From an uncultured Eubacteriales bacterium (GTDB lineage: Bacteria; Bacillota; Clostridia; Oscillospirales; Acutalibacteraceae): a stretch of 12,533 bases of DNA. Under the pieces are notes generated by a model. That model was given only the letters and a program-made list of their open reading frames with translations, was not told the origin of the DNA and made no database searches. The translations under genes were made by a program, and so were the position numbers. Positions 1 to 5,597 of the stretch are shown piece after piece (the stretch's first letter is position 1; the number at the start of each line of letters is the position of its first letter). Location: contig ONRO01000045.1 of NCBI GenBank assembly GCA_900320235.1, positions 1 through 12,533 of the forward strand, written 5' to 3'.

Positions 1-1355
1 AGAGTGCAGCAGATTATCGTTCCGGCGACCTTACCGAAAGCATATACCGTATTATTGCCCCATTCCAGGAAGAAATATTTGATCTTCGGAAGTATCGGCA
101 TTGATACTGCTATGGCAAAGATTATGAGGAACAGATTATTGACAAGTGAATTCCATGTAATCAGATCTCCGAATGCATTTCCGTTTGATATCATGCTGAT
201 ACCGGAAATATTAAGGAAGAACCGTCCAAGCTGGGACAGATCGGTGAAATAAAAAATACCGAAGCCCACAATTATTATGAGTTTACTGTAAACATGGGTC
301 CATATCTTATTCCACTTTTTAAGCTTTTTCTTTCCGATAAGGGTTTCGATAAAGATGAAGATTCCAAAATACAGACCCCAGAAAATGAAATTCCATGATG
401 CGCCGTGCCACATTCCTGTACAAAACCATACAAGAAAGAGGTTAAAATACTTTCTCGGTCTGCCGAAGATCGGCGCATAGAAAAGGTAATCTCTGAAGAA
501 TGAGCTAAGAGAAATATGCCATCTCTGCCAGAATTCGCTGATAGTTTTGCAGATAAACGGATAATTGAAGTTTTCATTGAAGTGGAAGCCGAACATTCTT
601 CCGAGTCCGATAGCAATATCACTGTATCCGCTGAAATCGAAATATACATACAGAGAATAAATTATTACTCCGTACCATGTGCCAAGGAATGAAAGATTTG
701 TTATATCAGAGCCGAAGAACTGCTCAACAATTACATAAAGATTATTTGCGACAATTACTTTCTTTGAAAGACCGATTATCGCTCTCATTGCGCCCTCGCT
801 GACATCAACAGGACGGGATTTTCTGTTAGTGATCTCTTTTTCTATAACACTGTATCTTACAATAGGACCTGCGATCAGCTGCGGGAACAATGACAGATAG
901 AGAAGAAATCTTCCGTATTTTTTCTGAGCCGGAACTGTTTCCCAAAGCACATCAAGTATGTAGGAGATTGCCTGGAATGTAAAGAAACTGATTCCTATCG
1001 GCATTGTGATCTGAGGAACAGGTATCGAGGAGTGGAAAAGACCGTTTATATTTTCGACAATAAATCCACTGTATTTGAATATTATCAGAAATGCCAGGTC
1101 TATAACTATTGCAAGTCCTGCAATAAACGTTGCCGCTTTGACTTTTTTATACTTTTGTATCAGCAGAGCAGCCTTCCAGTTTATAAAGGCACTCAGGACA
1201 AGCAGACCAACCCAGATTGGTTCACCCCACGCATAGAATACAAGTGAAGCAATAACAAGAACTATATTTTTTGATCTGATTGTCTTACAAAAAAAGTAAG
1301 CTGCCAAAGTTATGGCAAGAAAAAAGTAGACAAAAAACAATGATGAAAAAACCAT
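1..1355 (-). CDS. MBOAT-family O-acyltransferase (AlgI/DltB-like), C-terminus off the left edge
   Basis: This frame is open from ATG at 1355 to the window edge, giving 451 residues without a stop; the family is usually somewhat longer, so only the C-terminal end is missing. Motifs of the membrane-bound O-acyltransferase family are clear: MPIGISFFTFQ (about 118-128), LFPQLIAGPIVRY (156-168), YFDFSGYSDIAIG (238-250), EFWQRWHISLSSFFRDY (274-290) and GMWHGASWNFIFWG (314-327). The presumed active-site His is H317 and a second conserved His is H280. The rest is a series of hydrophobic membrane segments. Family members transfer acyl groups across the membrane to extracellular polysaccharide or teichoic acid, usually with a DltD/AlgJ-like partner, which would lie beyond position 1 if present. 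GGGAG sits six bases before the ATG and a good promoter lies upstream, so it is transcribed apart from the glycosyltransferase block. Acetyl as the acyl group is an inference. Confidence 0.93.
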   Translation of the reverse strand, partial: MVFSSLFFVYFFLAITLAAYFFCKTIRSKNIVLVIASLVFYAWGEPIWVGLLVLSAFINWKAALLIQKYKKVKAATFIAGLAIVIDLAFLIIFKYSGFIVENINGLFHSSIPVPQITMPIGISFFTFQAISYILDVLWETVPAQKKYGRFLLYLSLFPQLIAGPIVRYSVIEKEITNRKSRPVDVSEGAMRAIIGLSKKVIVANNLYVIVEQFFGSDITNLSFLGTWYGVIIYSLYVYFDFSGYSDIAIGLGRMFGFHFNENFNYPFICKTISEFWQRWHISLSSFFRDYLFYAPIFGRPRKYFNLFLVWFCTGMWHGASWNFIFWGLYFGIFIFIETLIGKKKLKKWNKIWTHVYSKLIIIVGFGIFYFTDLSQLGRFFLNISGISMISNGNAFGDLITWNSLVNNLFLIIFAIAVSMPILPKIKYFFLEWGNNTVYAFGKVAGTIICCT

Positions 1356-1380
1356 TTCATTCTCCCTATTCTTACTGATT

Positions 1381-1399
1381 TTCAGGTTATCATCCTGAA
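1381..1399 (-). promoter_or_regulatory. small hairpin in the MBOAT mRNA leader
   Basis: TTCAGG and CCTGAA form a perfect 6-bp inverted repeat around a 7-nt loop. It lies between the predicted transcription start (about 1423) and the ribosome binding site of the MBOAT gene. It could be a weak RNA stem or a DNA operator, or it may be chance. Confidence 0.3.
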
Positions 1400-1429
1400 T
1401 ATATTTTTCCCATTCCTATACATTTATAT

Positions 1430-1458
1430 ATTTTACTCCATAACATTAATATTATCAA
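1430..1458 (-). promoter_or_regulatory. predicted sigma-A promoter for the MBOAT gene
   Basis: On the minus strand the -35 box is TTGATA (1453-1458) and the -10 box is TAAAAT (1430-1435), each one base from consensus, with the ideal 17-bp spacer. The start of transcription would be near 1423, giving a leader of about 68 nt before the ATG at 1355. With the terminator on its other side, this makes the MBOAT gene a separate transcription unit. Confidence 0.72.
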
Positions 1459-1612
1459 GGCATTTTTCGACATATATTAATTAAATTTTTGTAAAAACGG
1501 AATTTTGCACAAAAACAAATCATCATTAATACTTTTTGACCATACTGTGACAACTAATTCCATTAACAATAATATTCTATACTGAAATGTATGGCTATAC
1601 GCACAAAGATAC

Positions 1613-1672
1613 CATTATTTACATTAATTTTTTCTCTGTCAGAATTTATCTGCTTCTATCATTATTTACATT
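1613..1672. repeat. pair of 13-bp perfect direct repeats
   Basis: CATTATTTACATT occurs at 1613-1625 and again at 1660-1672 (plus-strand reading), 47 bp apart start to start. The pair lies between the operon terminator and the MBOAT promoter. It could be a repeated protein-binding site; in such A/T-rich DNA it could also be coincidence. Confidence 0.5.
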
Positions 1673-1705
1673 TTTCTCATATCTTTTTAATTCCGCCTGA
1701 AAACT

Positions 1706-1753
1706 ATCCCCCTGATCATCCGGAAATCGTTCTGCCCGGGTAATCAGGGGGAT
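1706..1753 (-). terminator. hairpin terminator at the end of the polymer operon
   Basis: ATCCCCCTGAT (1706-1716) and ATCAGGGGGAT (1743-1753) form a perfect 11-bp stem. After one C-A mismatch the stem continues for six more pairs (one of them G-U), with CCGG at 1720-1723 against 1736-1739, leaving a loop of 12 nt. It begins 14 bp past the stop codon at 1768. In the minus-strand transcript the stem is followed only by a short U run (AGUUUU), so termination may be partial. There is no U run on the plus-strand side. Confidence 0.72.
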
Positions 1754-1767
1754 TATTCAATCAGAAA

Positions 1768-4437
1768 TCATTCATCAAGTTTTCTGATATTCTCATATAC
1801 ACGTTTACAGCTGTCAGAATCAAAGTATTCATAGAAATCTTCTATTCTGCCTATATATTCATCACTGTTTTTACAATCATTTTCGATATATTTTATCATT
1901 TCATCAACTGTGCTTTCGAGATCATAGCATACCGGGCCGAAACCGTTTTCCTCATAGCTGAAATAGCCCTTTGTATATGAATGTTCTCCTGAGAAGAACT
2001 GTTCATTATCAAACTGAGAATAGACAACAGGCTTTCTGAGGAATGCAAAATCAAAGAATACACTCGAGTAATCTGTCACAAGCAATGCAGATGTTGTAAA
2101 TTCCTTCTGATAATCAACATAGCCATGATTGATCTCAAATACATCATTTGGCTCAAAATCAACCCATTGCTCGCTATGGATCGGATGCATACAAAGAACG
2201 CCTTTATAGCCGTTTTTCTTCATACATTCACACAGTTTTTTATTATTTATCAGAGAATTATAGAACTGGAAATATTCTGTTTCCCTGAATCCGTCAAAAT
2301 AAATGCTTTCTGTTGTTTTCGGGTTATAGCTTCCCTTGATACTTTTTCTCCAGGTGGGGATAATCAGCACTTTCTTTTCGACAGGATGTGTTTTCTGCAT
2401 TCTGAGAAGATTGTCATGTCTCGGGAAGCCTGTAAGAACAGGAACCTCCGGTCCGTATGAATAGTTCGGATCAGTAAATGACTTCTGCTCAGGCTTTCCG
2501 GCAGTTACGATCATTTTCATATTCTTATTGAATTTATTGATCCATTCCGAAATATCATCCTTTGTAATACCGTGCTGCAGGAACACATAATCAAAATTAT
2601 AAAGATCACAGAGGAATTTTCTGTCTCCGCCGAAAGCATTTATTACATATTCACTTCCGCTTGAGGAAATGACCTTGTCTGCAAGCAATGAATACAGTCT
2701 GCTCTGAGGTGTATTATAGGGAATTACCTTTCCTATTGCTTTCATCTTACTGTAATCAGAGCTGTTCTTATCTATTACATAATAAACATCGACATCCTTC
2801 AGCTTTAGCGAATTTATATATCTGAACATATGTTCTCCGTTATCATTCGCCTTGTCAGTTCTGTCCGAAATAAGCCATATCTGTTTATCCTTCTTTTTCA
2901 GCAGGCTGTACAGACGGCGGTATTTTATCAGATAAGCTCTGTTATTCTTTTTAAGCTGTTCACGGTAGAATGTTTCATATTTTTTATGTAGTGTTTTTGA
3001 ATACGGGTGTACTGCAAAACATTTTCCTGACATTTTGACAAGAAAATCATCTTTTGCATAATAGCCTCCCCATATCGGTGGTATACGGGCAAATTTTCCC
3101 ATTGAAGTATATATAAGACGCTTGTTTTCGCCATAGCGGAAGATGAACTGTATCTTCTGTTCCTCACCCTTTTTCAATGGAATAGCAAGACGTATTCCTC
3201 TTCCTTCTTCTACTACTCCGAACATATTTTCAAAATCAAATGCCGGAGCATGATAATAGGTCGGGTAATATTTTTCTTCTCCCACCTGTGCATAATATTC
3301 ATAGCTGTCCCTTGCAAGCCAGCAGTTATCCTTTCCCTCAAGATAAAGCACGCCGTCCTTTATCTCTGTAATAAACCATATTACTATTGTTTTTGCATTA
3401 TTCAGGTTCAATGTTGACAGGTTATTGTAAAGGAGATTGCCGTGGTCATATTCAAGTTCTTTTCTTACAGTTCTGCCATATTTTTTCTCAAGGCAGAACA
3501 TTTTCATATTCATAAACAGCAGCTTCTGTTTCAGAATTACCCTGTCGTCTATCTGTTTTATTATATCCACAATCAGATTGCAATAGCGCTCATAATCCTC
3601 ATCTGAAAGATGCTCCCTGACTTTCTTTTTAAGTCTCCAGGAAAGATCATACATTGCCATAAACTGTATGAATGTTTCGATTTTTCCGTACTTCTTTATT
3701 GAAAGATCGAACATTGCCTGATGAAGATATACCGGTGTATCAAAATAATAGCTTTCACTTTTCAGCTCATTCTGCAAAGCCGAGCTTTCATCCGGACGCT
3801 TTCTGTACAGCTGCACAGCCTCACGGCATACGCCAAGCATACATTTTTCAAGTATGATCGTATTTATGAACTGTGCATCCTCGCCGTATTTCAGCTGTGT
3901 AAGGAAACGCACATCTCCGATAGCCTCATTTTTTATAAATGCACCTGTAACATCCATCTGTATGAATTCATATTCATCACGAAGATCGACGATCTTTGTC
4001 ACCTTGAACTTATAGTCAAGCGTATGGAATCCGGTCATTGCGTCAAAAAACTTCTTTCTGCAGCCAACTACATCTATAATATCATAGTTTTCATCAAAGA
4101 ATTTGAGCACTTTTTCAAACGCATTTTTCTGCCAGCAGTCATCCGAATCAAGAAAATTGACATATTTTCCCTCTGCATAGGGAATTCCCTCATTTCTTGC
4201 TGAGCTTACTCCTCCGTTTTCCTTTTTGACATATACAATATTATCCGGGTATTTATCTCTGTATTGCAGACATATACTTTCACTGTTGTCCGGACTTCCG
4301 TCATTGACAAGGATAATCTGTATATTATCCTCAAAGCCAATGGTCTGATTTATTACTGATTCAAGTGTTTCTGCAAGATACTGCTCAACATTATACACAG
4401 GTATAATTATTGAAAACTGATATTTATAATCCTTCAC
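1768..4437 (-). CDS. bifunctional GT2 glycosyltransferase + TagF-like glycerophosphotransferase (copy 2)
   Basis: This is a large fusion of 889 residues from GTG at 4437. Residues about 8-320 are a GT2 (GT-A fold) sugar transferase with SIIIPVYN, LVNDGSPDNS and the metal-binding DSDD at 97-100. Residues about 345-480 are a middle region containing YLEGKDNCW. Residues about 515-885 are a CDP-glycerol glycerophosphotransferase domain with LQHGITKDD (His 622), LTGFPRHDN, PTWR, MHPIH (His 751) and VTDYSS (787-792). No signal peptide or membrane segment is seen, so it should act at the cytoplasmic membrane face, alternately adding a sugar and a polyol phosphate; that coupling is inferred. The GTG start has AGGAGGA seven bases upstream and matches the relatives in length. 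An in-frame ATG at 4461 has a poor ribosome binding site and only about 11 nt of leader from the predicted promoter. Gene order and a downstream terminator make it the last gene of the block. Confidence 0.93.
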   Translation of the reverse strand: MKDYKYQFSIIIPVYNVEQYLAETLESVINQTIGFEDNIQIILVNDGSPDNSESICLQYRDKYPDNIVYVKKENGGVSSARNEGIPYAEGKYVNFLDSDDCWQKNAFEKVLKFFDENYDIIDVVGCRKKFFDAMTGFHTLDYKFKVTKIVDLRDEYEFIQMDVTGAFIKNEAIGDVRFLTQLKYGEDAQFINTIILEKCMLGVCREAVQLYRKRPDESSALQNELKSESYYFDTPVYLHQAMFDLSIKKYGKIETFIQFMAMYDLSWRLKKKVREHLSDEDYERYCNLIVDIIKQIDDRVILKQKLLFMNMKMFCLEKKYGRTVRKELEYDHGNLLYNNLSTLNLNNAKTIVIWFITEIKDGVLYLEGKDNCWLARDSYEYYAQVGEEKYYPTYYHAPAFDFENMFGVVEEGRGIRLAIPLKKGEEQKIQFIFRYGENKRLIYTSMGKFARIPPIWGGYYAKDDFLVKMSGKCFAVHPYSKTLHKKYETFYREQLKKNNRAYLIKYRRLYSLLKKKDKQIWLISDRTDKANDNGEHMFRYINSLKLKDVDVYYVIDKNSSDYSKMKAIGKVIPYNTPQSRLYSLLADKVISSSGSEYVINAFGGDRKFLCDLYNFDYVFLQHGITKDDISEWINKFNKNMKMIVTAGKPEQKSFTDPNYSYGPEVPVLTGFPRHDNLLRMQKTHPVEKKVLIIPTWRKSIKGSYNPKTTESIYFDGFRETEYFQFYNSLINNKKLCECMKKNGYKGVLCMHPIHSEQWVDFEPNDVFEINHGYVDYQKEFTTSALLVTDYSSVFFDFAFLRKPVVYSQFDNEQFFSGEHSYTKGYFSYEENGFGPVCYDLESTVDEMIKYIENDCKNSDEYIGRIEDFYEYFDSDSCKRVYENIRKLDE

Positions 4438-4444
4438 TTTATCG

Positions 4445-4451
4445 TCCTCCT
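4445..4451 (-). promoter_or_regulatory. Shine-Dalgarno site that selects the GTG start at 4437
   Basis: AGGAGGA on the minus strand, seven bases before GTG. It lies inside the longer reading frame that begins with ATG at 4461, which argues that the longer start is not the main one. Counted from this GTG, DSDD falls at residues 97-100, exactly as in the stand-alone GT2 counted from its preferred start. Confidence 0.65.
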
Positions 4452-4478
4452 GATCAGGCATATAATTACTTCTTTTTT

Positions 4479-4507
4479 ATTTTATCAGAATATACTTAAT
4501 ATTTCAA
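4479..4507 (-). promoter_or_regulatory. predicted promoter in front of the second GT2-TagF gene
   Basis: On the minus strand, TTGAAA (4502-4507) and TAAAAT (4479-4484) are separated by 17 bp, each box one base from the sigma-A consensus. Transcription would start near 4472, about 35 nt ahead of the GTG start, so the last gene could be expressed independently of the operon upstream. Confidence 0.65.
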
Positions 4508-4520
4508 GACATTAAGCACT

Positions 4521-4544
4521 ATTAGTTATTAGTTATTAGTTATT
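4521..4544. repeat. 7-bp tandem repeat over the GT2 stop codon
   Basis: ATTAGTT (plus-strand reading) is repeated three times head to tail, with three bases of a fourth copy. On the minus strand the repeat begins with the stop codon of the stand-alone GT2 gene and, because its period is 7, supplies TAA stops in all three frames. Such short repeats arise by replication slippage and can vary in copy number. Confidence 0.85.
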
Positions 4545-5571
4545 TCTTATTATAAACCGTTTCAAGTCCGCTCATATCTGCAAAAAGCTTTGCTGCTCCG
4601 TTCATTCCATGTTTTTTCATCAGGCAGAAAATCTTATGCTTTTTCCAGAGATTCCGCTGCTGTTTTATCACGCTGTCATCTATCTGTTTCAATATCGATG
4701 TAAGCTTATCACAATACCTTTTATACTCATCATCATCAAGATACTGTCTGATATCCTTTTTTCTGATTCTCCAGCCAAGCTCATACATTACTGTGAACTG
4801 TACGAACTTTTCAGCTTTGCCGTATTTTTCTTTTGATTCATCCAGAAGCTGCTGAAGAAAATAATCCGGCGAAGCTGTATAATAACCGGGGTCCTTTACA
4901 TCATTCTGAAGAGCTGAGCTTCCGTCTGTTCTTTTGCGGTATTTATGTACAGCCTCCCTGCATACTCCGAGAGTACATTTTTCAAGCAATATCGAGGTCA
5001 CAAACTGGGCATCCTCACCGAATTTAAGCTTTTCAGAAAATCGTCTGCTGCCTATTGCCTCTGTCTTGATAAAGGCTCCCGTAACATCGAGCTGAATAAA
5101 TTCAGGATCTTTTCTCAGATCTATGACCCTTGTGCTTTCAAATTTATAATCCAGATAATGAAAGCCTGTTTTTGCACCGAAAAATTCCTTGCGGCAGCCA
5201 ACAACATCTGTTTCAGAATAATGCTCCTCAAAAAGTCTGAAAACATTTTCAAATGCTTCCACGCTCCAGCAGTCATCCGAATCAAGAAAATTTACATATT
5301 TTCCTCTGATATACGGAATTGCCGCATTTCTTGCCGAGCTGACTCCGCCGTTTTCTTTTTCTATATATATTATATTTTCAGGATATCTTTCTTTGAATTC
5401 CAGACATATATCTCCGCTGTTGTCAGGACTTCCGTCATTGACAAGAATGATCTCTGTTCTCTCCTCGAAGCCTATACTCTGAGCTATTACACTTTCAATA
5501 GTTTCCCTGATATACTTTTCTACCTTATATACCGGGATCACAACTGTAAAGTCAAAGGACCTGTCACTCAT
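4540..5571 (-). CDS. stand-alone GT2 glycosyltransferase, short relative of the GT2-TagF fusions
   Basis: A 343-residue protein that matches the N-terminal GT2 part of the neighbouring fusions from end to end, most closely the downstream copy: IILVNDGSPDNS, ENGGVSSARN, KYVNFLDSDDCW, DVVGCRK and LGVCREAV are shared exactly with it. DSDD at 97-100 is the probable metal-binding motif, so the sugar-transfer site looks intact. The protein stops where the fusions enter their middle region, and its last 20 or so residues no longer align well. It has neither the middle region nor a TagF domain. ATG at 5571 is preferred because GAGGA lies just upstream and the length then matches the relatives; ATG at 5598 (overlapping the previous stop as TGATG) and GTG at 5619 are alternatives with weaker sites. 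Likely a sugar transferase in the same polymer pathway; donor and acceptor unknown. Confidence 0.9.
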   Translation of the reverse strand: MSDRSFDFTVVIPVYKVEKYIRETIESVIAQSIGFEERTEIILVNDGSPDNSGDICLEFKERYPENIIYIEKENGGVSSARNAAIPYIRGKYVNFLDSDDCWSVEAFENVFRLFEEHYSETDVVGCRKEFFGAKTGFHYLDYKFESTRVIDLRKDPEFIQLDVTGAFIKTEAIGSRRFSEKLKFGEDAQFVTSILLEKCTLGVCREAVHKYRKRTDGSSALQNDVKDPGYYTASPDYFLQQLLDESKEKYGKAEKFVQFTVMYELGWRIRKKDIRQYLDDDEYKRYCDKLTSILKQIDDSVIKQQRNLWKKHKIFCLMKKHGMNGAAKLFADMSGLETVYNKK

Positions 5572-5575
5572 ATTA

Positions 5576-5580
5576 TCCTC
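5576..5580 (-). promoter_or_regulatory. Shine-Dalgarno site for the stand-alone GT2
   Basis: GAGGA four bases before ATG at 5571, in the 26-bp gap after the preceding stop. It supports this start over the two in-frame upstream starts that overlap the preceding gene. Confidence 0.5.
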
Positions 5581-5597
5581 ACTCTGATACTGAATCA

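Larger units (their letters stand above)
1356..1767. other. intergenic region between the polymer operon and the MBOAT gene
   Basis: This is the only long gap in the window, about 410 bp and very A/T-rich. It holds the operon terminator at its right end, a pair of 13-bp direct repeats, a near-consensus promoter for the MBOAT gene and a short leader hairpin at its left end. I found no convincing small gene here on either strand. A second, weaker minus-strand promoter-like pair (TTGTCA, 16-bp spacer, TATTAA) lies at 1526-1553, but its -10 box is poor. No riboswitch, tRNA or known small RNA fold was recognised by eye. Confidence 0.7.

Noticed and set aside
275..649. A minus-strand open frame of about 124 codons inside the MBOAT gene
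   Set aside because: It is in another frame of the MBOAT coding sequence, whose own translation shows all family motifs without interruption.
1526..1553. Second promoter-like pair TTGTCA and TATTAA in the intergenic gap
   Set aside because: The -10 box matches the consensus poorly and the spacer is 16 bp; the pair at 1430-1458 is much better and closer to the gene.
1356..1705. Riboswitch or small RNA in the gap before the MBOAT gene
   Set aside because: Apart from one 6-bp stem I see no conserved fold or known riboswitch motif, and the sequence is A/T-rich without strong pairing.
4540..5571. Stand-alone GT2 as a pseudogene
   Set aside because: The frame is intact, the ribosome binding site is good and the DSDD motif is kept. 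It is shorter than its relatives but complete as a GT2 domain, so I call it a gene.
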